A stretch of DNA of 64,000 nucleotides from Pseudopithomyces maydicus (lineage: Eukaryota; Ascomycota; Dothideomycetes; Pleosporales; Didymosphaeriaceae), in the NCBI GenBank assembly GCA_026873275.1, contig JANTUC010000002.1, forward strand, positions 868,001 through 932,000, read 5' to 3'. Below the pieces are notes generated by a model that was given only the letters and a program-made list of their open reading frames with translations, made no database searches and was not told where the DNA came from. Shown piece by piece: positions 34,780 through 47,200 of this stretch; positions within the stretch are counted from its first letter, which is position 1, and every line of letters begins with the position of its first letter. The translations under genes were made by a program, and so were the position numbers.

Positions 34780-37700
34780 TGGTATCAAAAGCAGAAGGAT
34801 GGCACAATGCACTGGCTTTTGCATTTTGGTACACAGCGCAGTGGTATTACGGATTACACGGATTACACGGATTAATGACTGTTAAGAAACATGATTATGA
34901 AATTGCATACATACGGCGGTCTTACGAGTAGGGTGTCTGTAACAGTAACTAATGCTGCCTTAATCGGTCTACACGCTACCTGATCGCTCTTCCTTCCCAC
35001 ATTTTCACGGCGTATCCCGCCTACCTTGCCTGCATGCCTCGCTTGCCCCTACAACGTGCTCTGGTGTACTGCACCGTGCCAGCGGCATCGTCTCCCGCTA
35101 TCAAAGCTCGGCCGTGCTAATGAAGCTATGGTGAGGCTTACGACTCCGGGGTTTGTGTGACAACCGCGACGCCGCCGTTAGCGCGGGTAGTCAACGGCTG
35201 CCAAACGGTTTTTGCTCCTTGCGAAAGACCGAAAGACCGAAAGCAGCCAAGGGGGCCCCATCAGACACTACTACGTAACCGCGATGGTCGCCTGATGCTG
35301 CAAGGCCAACTTTGAAAACCCACAACTTCAGCTGGTCGGCTCTATCTTGCTCCTGACGGCTCTTGCCACCCAATATCCAAGCCCATCAAGAACCCACATC
35401 ATCGTGACTGTACCCAAACAGTGATACCGATGGAAGCACATGAGGGACGTCCAGGGGATAATTAACCCAAATCATACGAGAAAGGGTCGTGGCCTACGGT
35501 CAATGTTTGCGTGATAGGTTCACATTCACTGAATGGATCAGATGAGGGAAATAGGCTCACATGGATGGACCAATGAGGGTATGTGCTACAGATGGCTGCG
35601 ATCTAATGTTCCAGGCTGGAAATTTTGTGGATTACTTGCGGCGTGTTCAGACGATAACTTTCTAGAGGTCGCGTCAACGTTACTTCCAAAGCTATTCATG
35701 AGGCTCGGTCAAGTGCCAAGTGGGTCGTCGAGCAAGCCTTAGGCAAGGTGCGTGCGCAACGAGCATTTTTATCGGCCCCGCATATGAAAAGGCCTGGCGG
35801 CGTTGTGGTAGCCCTGCAGGCAGCGGATTCAGCCAGACCCATGTGCTACCCCATTCTGCAACTGGTGTAGGTCAGTCACCAACGGGCAGTAATATCAGGA
35901 AAGTATGTGCTAGCTCCTTTGGATAGCGATTATCATCCCACTTATCGTGCAAACATGTCACGTTCACAAGCCGCACGATTTGTGCTGTCCAGTGAGATCG
36001 CCTTATTCAACGTTAGGGCAGAAATTCCCTAATCACCATGCCTGCTGCATTCGAAAATCTTCTCCGAAGATTTTAGGACCCACTATCCCTAATGAATAGT
36101 CCAGAGCATCGCCACAAGCGGACTGTGGCTCATATCTGGGCACAGTCGCTCTCAAGGCTGATAGGGCTGCACCGTGTCGCGCCATCGACTCGGGAAAGCA
36201 AAGACTGTGCCGCGCATCAAGGTGGGCGGTCGACGGTATGGCACGACTGAGCAGCAATCTTGCGGGGTGGCGTAGGGCGTAACGGGAGGTGTCGTTGAAC
36301 CTGGGACGGGAGGCCGGAAGCTAGAGGTGCGGCTGCCGGTGTCGTTGTCCATGTCGCCGATGTTATTAGTGTCGTGGGAAATTACAAGTCGGAGCGGAAG
36401 GATCTGAATTGGCGGTTCATCCGTCATTGCATTTTGTGCTGTGCATCTCAAGTTCCTCCGAGCATGACCATGTTGATGGCTTGCAGTGGAGAAGGGGTTG
36501 TCGGCGAGTAGCCCCATGTCGATCGGAGAGCAGGCTACCTGCTGCCTGCATATCACGCAAGTGCTGGAAAGGGGGCATCAGCTGAACCTTGCATTGCGGA
36601 GAGGAGGGTAACGTTGGAATACAGCATCGATGCATAAGCCATGACCTGGTATCGATCAAGGCACCCGCATGCATTTCGCTTAAGCGCAGGAATGCTCGGT
36701 CATGTGACCCTGTATCTACAGCGATGGGAATGCATATACGGCAATAGCAACGTGGAACTTGCATCACCCTCACTGTGAGTGGCCGATTTACTGCTACCTC
36801 TGCAGCCTTGTGGCAGCGCTCAGTTTTGCCGCTTTTCGCAGCCTCCTCTCGCTATTACGGTCAAGCGATTCCTGCTACCTAGACGCACCTACTCTCGCTT
36901 CACTTGTTCGAGGTAAGTATGAACATTAAGTGCGGATTTTCATGGACCATCGAAGCTAAGTTGTATGCGCCGCCGTACCCAAGGCGTTGTCAGACGGCTC
37001 GCACCTTGCGGCGAGCGCCGGGCGGGCGCTTAGGGATCCTTGGCTTCAGTGCTGAAACCTTGCACCTCCCCACGATATGACACAGTCCGAATTCCAGGGT
37101 TCTGGGAGACCCATATTGGAGCACATAACCGAGAGTTATAGGGTGCTGGTCAAGGCAGTAGTGAAATCAGTTGTGAAGGTACACTCCTAAGGCTATTGTT
37201 GCCTCGGCACGAAGGCTCCCAAAAAAACGGTTGCACTTTTAGATACCAAGTCTTCTAATTGAGCATTTGCCTTTTTAGGTGATAGTCTTTATGTTGGTTT
37301 GTATCATCTATCGGAATCATGAAACGGGTTGAAGCACCACGTTGCCATAAGAACGATCAGTAGGGCTTGGCTTGGGCATTAAATCGGGCTCGGGAATGGC
37401 CCTGTAAGCCTTGAATTGACGCTAAAGGATGGTGTTGATCTATGCATGGGCATGAATGGTGGTTCATAGGAGGAAAGGAACCGTTTGGCAGCCCAGTAGC
37501 GCAGTGAGTGCTTTCTCGAAGCTTTAGGTTTCGAGAGCCCCTGTAATTTTTTAAAGAGCTCATATATGATTGACGTACAACAAGTCGCTGGAAAAAATAC
37601 TGACTCCTAGTGCGCGCATCTGCTCCCTTGAATTCATCAACCAGGGCGCTTAATGAACCAACGACACCGAGACTCGAGGCTGACACGTCTCAACCCAACC

Positions 37701-38803
37701 ACCACCCATGACGCGATCTCTCGGTTCTAGCGCTCAATAGACTTGGTTTTGCCCAAGTGATTTGATCTTACAGGTTATGATGGAACGCTTGCGCGTGAGT
37801 TATTGCAACCACTTGAAGAAGTCTCTTGGTCAACTCGACAGGACTCGAAGATGTACCTTGTAATCTCAATAGCTTTTGACCGATATATATATATATATAT
37901 ATATATATTCTGTCAGAGAATATCGATATGTGTAAAGAAGCTGGAGGTTTGCCTTCAATCGTCGTGATCGTTATCAATCATCCCGTTCGAAGAACAACGC
38001 CGCGATCCTTCACCCCTGCCATCAGATGATGTAGGGTGATCGCAGGACCAACTCACTTCATAATACTAGCTAGTTTCTCCTACAACCGATATGTGACTCT
38101 TCTGGCGATGTGCATCAAAGCGGCACATGGTTGACGTGAATACGCGATGGAATGTTTCGTGTCTAGAGCAATTTGCAGATTGTGTCCATGTTGACGCTGC
38201 CTGCATTGACGGCCCTAGATGTGTGCTAGCATTGTTTCACTTCATATGTATGCACGTGTGTTTTGAAGGAGTGGTCATGCTACTCTTCTTGATCATCACG
38301 TGCTCTTACTAATTGGACACATGGTGCTTGCGAGCCCCTACAGCCAAGAGGGGCAATGGCTCTTTTTTCTAGAGAAAGTTGCCATACTGTAGTAAAGCTA
38401 TAATTAAGAGTCACGGATATGGGATAAGAGTCAAACAAAGTCATACAAAATAGAACAATTGTAAACAATGCGTCATACATACTATTGAGTCACTCATCAA
38501 CCGGGTTAGTTATCGAACCATGAGGTTGTTTATGCATCCAAGAACTAGAACATACAATTCATATGAGACAACAATATTAGAAGGAGTGAACGTAATTTCC
38601 ATTGATATAACTCCGATAAACATTGAAGTTGCAATAACATATGTACCCCCAGATAAAAGCCGCCCATCCATTGTAGGAACTTCGCAGTCAGGGTCTAAGA
38701 ATTGAAAGAAATACGTAGGTCTCAAATTAATGAGTAGACCTAAAACCAGGAACATGATTCATTGTTCTCTGCTAGGTGGCAGATTTCGTCTTTCGTGTCT
38801 TCG
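34780..38803. other. gene-free intergenic region
   Basis: About 4 kb with no supported gene. It contains GGATTACAC-type 10-bp tandem copies around 34852-34874, (AT)13 at 37883-37908, and increasing A+T content after 38000. Open frames are short and lack domains. Confidence 0.45.
37883..37908. repeat. (AT)13 microsatellite
   Basis: An uninterrupted dinucleotide AT run of 26 bp. It is self-complementary and is likely length-polymorphic. Confidence 0.95.
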
Positions 38804-39051
38804 CTAGGGCGGTCCGGTCACCTATCATCGCCGTTAGATATTAATCACAATCTTTGGTTTTCCTACATCATGAGGAGTGATTGACGTACCTTGCAGGTTT
38901 CACACATCCCACCTGCAACTAAACAGCTGTAATTGCTGGAATGGCCTGGATTTCCAGCATATCTGCATGGATATCTGTTGTGGGCACCACCGGTGGCTCC
39001 AGTTCCTGCACCTCCTCCGTTTCCTCCATCGACACCTTGACCGCTGGGCAT
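38804..39051 (-). CDS. putative small Gly/Cys-rich protein
   Basis: A possible two-exon gene: 39051-38890 and 38821-38804, with a 68-nt intron that has a GTACGT donor, a CTAAC branch point and a TAG acceptor. It encodes 59 residues. The first ~25 residues are Gly/Ala-rich (MPSGQGVDGGNGGGAGTG); the rest has four cysteines (PCRYAG, YSCLVAG, MCETCK). There is no signal peptide and no membrane segment. A TATAAG-like element lies about 130 bp upstream on the same strand. The four-cysteine spacing could bind a metal, but I recognise no family. The splice signals and the block-like composition make it more credible than the other short frames nearby. Confidence 0.4.
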
Positions 39052-40576
39052 TTTGATAGAGGGGTTTGATAGTAGATATACTGAGGTAAGATACTGAGGT
39101 AGAGGCAACAAAGGACTGATGAGTGTTGATGAGTGTTGGCAATGAGGATGATGACAATGTTAATCGAGGAAAGAGCTGGACTTATATGTTCAAAGAGTAC
39201 CCTGTTATTCACGACAATATACAGCTATGCGGCAAGGCTTCTCGTGACTCTCCGTCACATCACAGCTGGGCAGACTCCTCCCAGGCCAAAGACATGGCTA
39301 TCACATTTTCTACGGGAAGTGTATTACATAGCATTCGGGAAAATCGGTAGTATCCGCGAGTCTGTCTCGGTAGTGTAGGGGCAACTGCGCCGTAGTCTCG
39401 CGTGCGTTAACCGCGAGGACTACCGCGCCTCCCAGCCTCTCCCAGCATCGCGGGTCCGACAAGGCAGCACTACAGTGTAAGAAAGCCCCCGCAAGGTCAA
39501 ATCCGTTTTAAAAAAATCTGATGTAAGTTACGGCTCAGGCTTTCTAGCGCGCTGCTAAGTTAAGTCAATTATGCGGTAGTGGAAACAGGTAACCGCGATG
39601 TTGAGTGACGTCTATGTAAGAAATCATGTATGCCTTGGCCGAGGGAGTATGTAAGCGACCAGAACGACGACATACTAGCCATCGTGCGCGAAATGTTTTA
39701 AGATACTGTGTCGGGGGAGGCATTCTTGGGTCTGATCTTGAGTTCAGGTCCATGTTGCGGTGGTGCTCAGGGAAATCGATGTTCACTTTTGGGATTGCTA
39801 AAAATCAGGACGGTATGCGAATTTATCGATTTTTTTTGCGACCCGGCAGTCGAAAGAGTCTCGAATACAGAATCACTAGTTACATCTACTTTTGTCGTGG
39901 GTATTCCTTACGAGGAAACAATTATGCACCGACCAATTTCCGAGCTCCCCACACCCTGCATAACGAACATCTTTCCGGGGAAGCGGGATGTATACATTCG
40001 CGTGCAAAGGATCATGATCGCGCCGATGGTGCCTTCAACACTAGCAATCTTCCTAATCAACGCCAAGTTGCATAAGTCCGACACCGAGCTAGCGGGAAAG
40101 TTTTTCAACTTTCCCCCGTAATGGTATCGCGATAGTTACCAAAGAGGGCACTAACTCCTTGCGTGCCGTTTTTATCAGCCTCTCCCTTCCGTCTGTGTAA
40201 TGGATTTGAGGATTCCACAAAGTACAAGTATATAATCACAATTCAGCAATCACAATGAGGATAAAACTTTTTCGTCGCGATGCTTTGTCGGGTTGCATAG
40301 TCAACGCTGCATCCAATTGACGTCATAGCTAAACAAATTCCCATTATCACCCTTAGCGTACCTAGTCAGGAGTTCGCACATTTTATTAATCAGGTTGCAC
40401 TTCACGCGATATAAAAGCGAAACTGTTGATAAGTCGATTTAGAAAACAAACAGAAAGAACCGGAGAAACGACTTAAAAGCAATGGAAGTGTGATGAAAAC
40501 ACCATTGCTGTGCATAACATTCATGTCGGATGTCGACAACCCAGAATAATTCGATCGGAAGCTTCCTAGAAAGGGT
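39052..40576. other. intergenic, no supported gene
   Basis: Two overlapping plus-strand frames (39626-40075, 39708-40121) and their minus-strand shadow show no domain. Near 39118-39137 there is a direct repeat of TGATGAGTGT. The right end would carry the 3' flank of the sugar transporter. Confidence 0.4.
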
Positions 40577-42483
40577 CTATTCAACGCTTGGTACTTGATC
40601 CTCAATTCTCCTCAGCAAGGGCACCCTTTCTGCATCTACGACGTGGTCGCCCTCAGGATCTGGGTATTTGAACACGGTGAACTCGCCTTTGGCCACCTTC
40701 CTGACCCGCCATGTGCCTGCATCTTTCGCCTCAGTAAAGAATTGCTGGTTCTCTTCAAACGTGCGACCGCCAGTCTCAGGCAGATATAACCACGTCCAGA
40801 GACCCGCAAGGGCATTCGACCCAGCGAAAACTACAAAAATAAAGTATGAGAGGTTGTTGAACATGACTGGCGTCAGGAAGGTGATTGCAAAATTCGCTAA
40901 GCCCCATATAATCACGGATATCGCGGTGCCTTGGGAGCGCGCAGTCGTAGGGTAGATCTCAGTGGGAATGAGCCAGACTGTTGCAAGCCATCCGATGCCA
41001 AAGGCGCCCGTGGCAATGAAGAGAACGACAGTACCGAGGATACCAGGAACAAATGTAGGGATGTCGAGCCTGGAGGAATTCTTGGCCAGACCACCGAAAA
41101 TGCCAAGAAGCAGGAACGAGAAGCTCAAGAGGGCCGATCCTTGTATAAGAAGTTTTCGGCGGCCAAGTACATCGATAAGAAGCCATGCGATGGTCATGAG
41201 CAAAAAATAGGAAGTGTAGTTTCCCAGAGTAAGATATTCAGCCATCCTTACACGGAACCCCAGCAGCTTTGATGTATTAGCCCAATCAAATTATAGCAAA
41301 CATATTCAAGAGAGTTCTGGGGGCTGTATGCCTTCCCAAATGTATTGCTTAGGGAAAAGTCGCGTTGGGGCAAAATTCATGCGATGGTGGTAATAGGACG
41401 ATGAATGAACGTACCTCGAAGATCTGAGGACCATACACACTGACAGCGCCATATCCCGTCAAGGCTTGGTTAATCTGCCCCATGATAGTAATCATGGTCG
41501 GGTGAAACTGTGCATGTGACGGATTTATCATATCGAGGTAGCCAATATGTTGGTCTTTCTCCTTCTCATGGGCATCCAGCAGCTCGTCGAGCTTGCTGTC
41601 GCCCTCGTTCCCATAAATGTCGTTCAGGGCTGCCTGGGCGTCAGTCTCTCGACCATTGTATACAAACCACCTAGGAGATTCTGGTAGTCGCTCAACGAAA
41701 GCCATCAGAATAAATGGATATATCTGCATGACAATTATTGGTGTTCTCCAGGCCCATTGGCTCCACTTCCCTAGCGCCAGCGTTACACCAAGATTGATGC
41801 TGCAAGTTGTTAGATGATGTCAAAACTTCACACCGCTCGGGCCTACCCAAATGCCATAAGCAATCCAAATATATTGCTCTGAAATTCTTGCGCCAGCGCT
41901 TTGCCTCTAGCTTCATCACTGGATAGCTCTGAGCTGTATGTAGGGATGACTGAGTCAATACCCCCAACGCCCAAACCCATGACAACTCGACCAATCAATA
42001 AGACAGCCAAAGCCCCTTTTTTATAGCCCAATCCTGATAGAAACATCAAAAGGTTTCCCAGGGAGGCAGTCGCAAGGCTGAGAAATATGGAGCGCTTTCG
42101 TCCAGACTTGTCCGCCAACTTCGAGAAAAGTACTGCGCCTACGGCGCATCCAAGGTAGTATACGGCGACGATAATTCCGACGACTGGAGACGATTCGGCG
42201 ATACCCATGGTGTGTAAGTAGTCGAAATTGGTGTTGACTGTAGGTCACCATGAACAATCAGCATTGCACAGCTAACAAGATCGCAGTTGAAGTCGCATAT
42301 GGAAATACAAACGATTGCTCTCTCTTTCGTCGTAGAGGTTGGCTAGCTGGAAAGAAATTACATACTCAGAGACATCATGCCTTGGTCGTAGCCATAGAGG
42401 GCAATTGCTGTTGAAGAGAACAGCACGACCTGCGTCTGCTTGTCATGGTACGCATTACGCACGTGGCTGGCGATAAAACTCAT
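40577..42483 (-). CDS. MFS sugar-porter family hexose transporter
   Basis: Four exons (42483-42366, 42237-41847, 41799-41415, 41266-40577) encode 527 residues, normal for fungal sugar porters; introns are 128, 47 and 148 nt. About twelve hydrophobic segments are visible. Family signatures: FSSTAIALYGYDQGMMSL in helix 1, LADKSGRKRS and GRVVMGLGVGGIDSVIPTYSSEL in the first half, LPESPRWF at the start of the central loop, QINQALTGYGAVSVYGPQIFE in helix 7, LIDVLGRRKL between helices 8 and 9, and PETGGRTFEE after helix 12. It should move a hexose or related sugar across the plasma membrane by proton symport. The exact sugar cannot be inferred. All junction phases agree, giving one continuous frame. 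Confidence 0.92.
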
Positions 42484-42879
42484 GGTGGGCGCTCAATTGA
42501 GCCGACGAGGGAAAGGACGACAGGATTTCCGAGGTTGCAACATCATAGGAAGAGGTTCAAGGCGATCGCAGGTCAGGTGGGTCGGACATGGGTTCGATTG
42601 GAGGATCTTTGAATGACGCAGCCGATGCAGGGAAAATGACCAAGCGTAACGAGTAAAGCGCGTACACCGGAGACGCCACTATCTCAGTACATTGCGATGC
42701 AGCCCAAGTGATTTGTTAAAGCCCGCCAGGTGATGGAGGCCGTGGTCAAGACTCTCTAGAGTGACAAAGATGAGTAAGGACGAAGTGTTTTTGTGCACAG
42801 CAATAACACCTAGCACGACCAAGCTCATGTGTATATGCTGCCAAAGTCTATTGATGCACCAACGTGTCTGCTGTTAAGC
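42484..42879. other. intergenic, transporter promoter
   Basis: A 396-bp spacer between two minus-strand genes. It must contain the promoter of the sugar transporter and the 3' end of the RapZ-like gene. No coding sequence was seen. Confidence 0.45.
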
Positions 42880-43458
42880 TTATTTTAATTCGCTCGTATC
42901 TCGCTCTTTCACCTCTCTGGCTTCCTCTCTCAATCGTTCCTTCCTGTCCTTGTCCGCCTCGGTCAAATCGCGATAATGCACCTCTACTCTCCAACCAGCC
43001 GGCCATTTCACCTTCGCTAGTATTTCTGCAAAAGCTACACTACGATGGTGACCGCTTCCGCATAGACAACCCACCCTTAGGATCATCACTTGGCCCCGCA
43101 GGTCTCTCTCCTGCATCGCAGCCCGAATTTCCGACTCAGCGCGGTCGAGGTTATCACCGAACGAAGCTCTTTGATTAAATGCGTCTTGAAGGTCTTTCGA
43201 AAGCCCTGAATGTAGACGGCAAATATTTTTAGGGGGATTTGGGGTGGTGCGGATGTCGTATTCAAGATCGACTGGCGGGAAGATGGGTGACTTGCTACCG
43301 TATGAGATAATGAGGAGCGTAGAGCCCTTGGTTTCGGGTGAGGCTGGTGATGGAGGCATATGTTCGTGGAAGCTTTCGGTATCAAAGAGCGAGGATGATT
43401 CTGGAGAAGAGGAAGCACTATAGTCGAAAGGTGGTGGATCTATCACTGAAGCTGCCAT
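42880..43458 (-). CDS. RapZ C-terminal-domain-like protein
   Basis: A single-exon gene of 192 residues. After a disordered, Ser/Pro-rich first ~45 residues comes a compact domain. It has the YGSK...DLEYDIRTTPNPP strand-loop, a helix, and the motif GCLCGSGHHRSVAFAE, which corresponds to the GCTGGxHRS loop of the RapZ/YvcJ C-terminal domain. A WRVEVHYRDL strand follows and then a Lys/Arg/Glu-rich C-terminal helix. In bacteria this domain in RapZ binds a small regulatory RNA and senses GlcN6P. Fungal stand-alone copies lack the N-terminal P-loop kinase-like half, as here, and have no established function. The cysteines replacing Thr/Gly in the loop are noted but not interpreted. Confidence 0.75.
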   Translation of the reverse strand: MAASVIDPPPFDYSASSSPESSSLFDTESFHEHMPPSPASPETKGSTLLIISYGSKSPIFPPVDLEYDIRTTPNPPKNICRLHSGLSKDLQDAFNQRASFGDNLDRAESEIRAAMQERDLRGQVMILRVGCLCGSGHHRSVAFAEILAKVKWPAGWRVEVHYRDLTEADKDRKERLREEAREVKERDTSELK

Positions 43459-44277
43459 TGGGTCACTATATGGACCAGGTGTGAAGTCGTGTGCACAGAT
43501 GTAGACAGGGTTGGATGATGCAGATGGTCGGAGCCAAAACTGTTTTTGTCTTCGTGATGATCGCCACTCCTAGCGATTTCCTTCTCTGTCGTCAATATTA
43601 CCTCGGTACAGTGCGTTGCTGATCAAAGTGACATCACCTGCATTGGATTATCTCGGTAGAATCACCTCCAGAGATCATATCGCACGGAGGTATGTCATGT
43701 CTAGGGAGGAACTTTTTCCTAGTACGTTTGTGCAATCGTTAACCTTTAGACTACTGTGATCCAAGCACCCAGGTGTTGAAGTGTACACATGTGCATGTAA
43801 ACATGCATCGAGCGGCTCTACGTGTACCATTACGTATAGCTCTTTGAAAGATATAATGTACACCTTCCCTAACCAGGACAACATAGCGTATTGTTGAGCG
43901 AGAACTGAAAAGACGCTCACGTCTTCAAAGGCGTGTCTAAGCACTCGTGAGGATACACTGTGTATACTGGTGCACAGGGTTGAGACTAGGTAAGTTTTGT
44001 CGTTAGCGTCTTGGCACGGGTGCCTGCCGAACACACCTGCGCAGCTTCTCTCACTGACAGACGGCAACTGGTACAGTTTACGAATCTGTTTTGTTTAAAA
44101 TATCATGCTCAAATGATCACCACCAGCGCTCGCTTGCTCAAGCATATACCTTGTGCATTGCAGTAACGTCTTCTGTCGTCGCAGTGCCCCTTCATACAAG
44201 GAGGCTTTTCCTGCATCCCTTCTTCGAACATAATCATTGACGACTGAGATCTCCTGTCCTGTTGATAGCTCGCCCCA
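43459..44277. promoter_or_regulatory. divergent promoter region between RapZ-like gene and SNF2 gene
   Basis: 819 bp between two outward-facing genes. A minus-strand open frame at 43675-44067 is without features and judged spurious. The promoters of both flanking genes must be here, but no individual element stands out. Confidence 0.4.
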
Positions 44278-47200
44278 ATGCCATCTGGGCATCTGAATTC
44301 CGACATGGATCTCTCAACAACTATAACACCGGTCTCTACACCTCCAACATCAGTCTCGTCCGATAAATGTGAATTAGAGGCGAAACTGCAGGATTTGAAG
44401 AAATACATAGCACTAGGCTGTTTACACATTGATTGTGCTTCACACTTGGATCATCAAGTCAAAGAGAAGGACTGGACGGAATGGATATACGCTGACTTGC
44501 CTGATGAGCTTCGTGTGCTGATTGGTAGCGAAGCTGCAAGGTTACTGGAAGCCCGCTGGATCCGAATGTTTCTCCACCAGTCCAACCCAGTAACCAAAAC
44601 CTCGACTGTTCGGATCTATTTGCTTCCAGAAGACTGGGGCCGAAAATTTATTGATCGTAACAGCAGGAACCTAAAGACAGCTTTGCGCAACCTGCTACAC
44701 CAGGTTGATGTATCCCCGGAAGCTTGGTTGGGCCAACACTCGCCCAGCACCATGAAACGGTTCGATCCCTGGGCAACTGCAGACAATGCATCCCTGTTTT
44801 ATCTATTCAACAAACTGCCTTCTCCGGCACCTGTGCCGGAATCGATTAAGAGTCGCTTTAGCAGAAGAGCTGTCGAAGATCTGCTAGATTCAGTGACGAT
44901 AGAGCTCACCGAGGATCCCGAATACCGACCTATTCCAGGGCTTAAATCAAAACTTTACCCTTACCAAGCACGCTCAGCTAGTTTGATGATACAGCGGGAA
45001 TCAGCGCCAATATTACAACTCGATCCACGTTTCGATGTCAGAAAGTCACCGGATGGAGAGGCATTCTACTTTGGAGCAAGAGATGGTTCTTTTGTCAAAG
45101 AACCGAAATTTTACGAGGCCAATCGAGGAGGTATACTGGCTGAAACCATGGTAAGTTTATGAATCATCTGACAGTCATTGCAGCCTATGCAGTTATTTGC
45201 TCGGATGCTGGCAGCATAAAACTGAGCTCGATACATGGGGACTTCCTTTGGGTTTTCGAAACAGATTTATATTCGTTTATTGGTTACAGAATTAAGGACT
45301 GACGTTATTAGGGCTTGGGAAAGACGATCATTTGCCTGTCGGTGATATTGGCAACGAGAGGCCATTTGCCTCAGATACCTGCTGCATATCAGACGGCTTC
45401 AAGGACGCGCAACCGGGTAGGCTCACTCAAAGAAATGGCTGCTAGTATTCTCGGCCGTTATGCCATCCCTGCGAAAGAGGAACTGGAACAATGGGAGACA
45501 TATGAGGGCATTGACCTCAAAGACGTGAAACAGGTCCTACAAAATCATACACCTTACTATGAGATCCCACCAAATATTCCTCGAATGAACAGAAACACAA
45601 TAATCCCACCGCCGCGGCAATTGGCTCTGTGCACAGGAACCATCGTGGTCGTTCCACGAAACCTTCTACACCAATGGCAGTCAGAGATACGGAAACATCT
45701 CACCAAAGACTGTCTAAAAATCTTAATAGTAGATACTGTACCGAAGCGTGCAAGGAAAAGCAGTGCACTAAAGGTTGATGAAGAGTATGAAATGGACTTA
45801 GTGAGCAACCTGCCACCACCCACGAAGCTTATGGAATACAACATCGTATTGTTCACGCGTAATCGATTCGAGCAAGAGATTCAGGACGGTGCCGACGAGA
45901 AAGGTAGAAGACAAGGAGTTGGTGCACCGCGCAGCTGCAATTGTCCCTATATAGGTTCCAGCAACATCCCGGATTGCACATGCAAAGGTCAGGTCTACGA
46001 GAGTCCACTGATGAAGGTACACTGGCTACGCATCATCATCGACGAAGGTCACCACTTTTCTTCGTCCGTCTCTAATGCTGTATTGGTTTCGAAGCAGCTC
46101 CAGGCTGAGCGTCGCTGGATTGTAAGTGGAACTCCCGCCAAAGATTTAGTAGGTGTAGAAGTAGACCTAGAAACGCTGGAGGAAGGATCCACTGATGCAC
46201 GACTGTCGCGTGAATTGGCAATCGAACAGAGGAAAACATTCAGTCTTGACGACGAGAACATCAAGGCAGCAAAGGCCCTAGGCACGCTGGCTTCGAACTT
46301 TCTAATGGTACGACCGTGGGCCGATTCAAGTAATGAAGGACGTCTTGATTGGGACGATTATATCTATCGCCATGAGCACCTACATCGTAAGACATATTCT
46401 GGCTTCTCAGCTTGTTTTCAACGTACTTTGGAAGGCATGGTTGTGAAAACACGACCGGAGGACGTTGAAAGGGACATTAAGCTTCCTGCAAAGCACCATC
46501 GCGTCGTTTATCTTAAGCCATGTTGGTTCGACAAGATGGTAAGTGCCTAGATTACTCATATAAGTTTATCATCTGATTGTGAAACAGGTGCAGAATATGT
46601 TCGTCCAGGTATTGCGAGCGAATGCTATTACGAGTGAGAGATCGGATGTCGACTATCTATTTCACAAAAATAGCGTAAAGGCCAGACATAGCTTGATTCG
46701 TAACCTGCGACAATCTAATTTCACGTGGACTGCCTTCAGTGTCGACGACGTCGCAACTACCTTAGAAACAAGTCGAAAATATTTTGCCCAGGAGAATAAA
46801 AACTGCTCTGCAGAAGACGAGTACTCGCTGCGAAAGAGCTGTCAAATAATATCGTCATTGATGGCTTCAGAAAGCTGGAAAGCGTTAAGCAAAGCACATG
46901 AGGTCGGTCTCGCTGTCGAAAATTGGCCATCGGATTCCGAAGACAGTTTTGCTCTTTCATATCCCGAGAAGCCACCTATGGTAGGAATTACACAATTACT
47001 CCAAGGACAATCGCATGTCGATCGTCAAATTCTATCTCCCAACCCCTCGGGGGGGCTGGATGCAGTTGGTATGGCCGCCAAAGTTAAAATGGAAGAAATG
47101 CAGGAAGTTGAGATGGAAACAAAAAAGAAAGAAGATAGGACTGCCGGAAGCGAACAAATGCACAAGGTAGGGGTACCTTCTTCAGCAGTAGGGGCATCGC

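Noticed and set aside
43675..44067. 130-codon minus-strand frame between the RapZ-like and SNF2 genes
   Set aside because: No domain and no conserved composition; lies in a likely promoter region.
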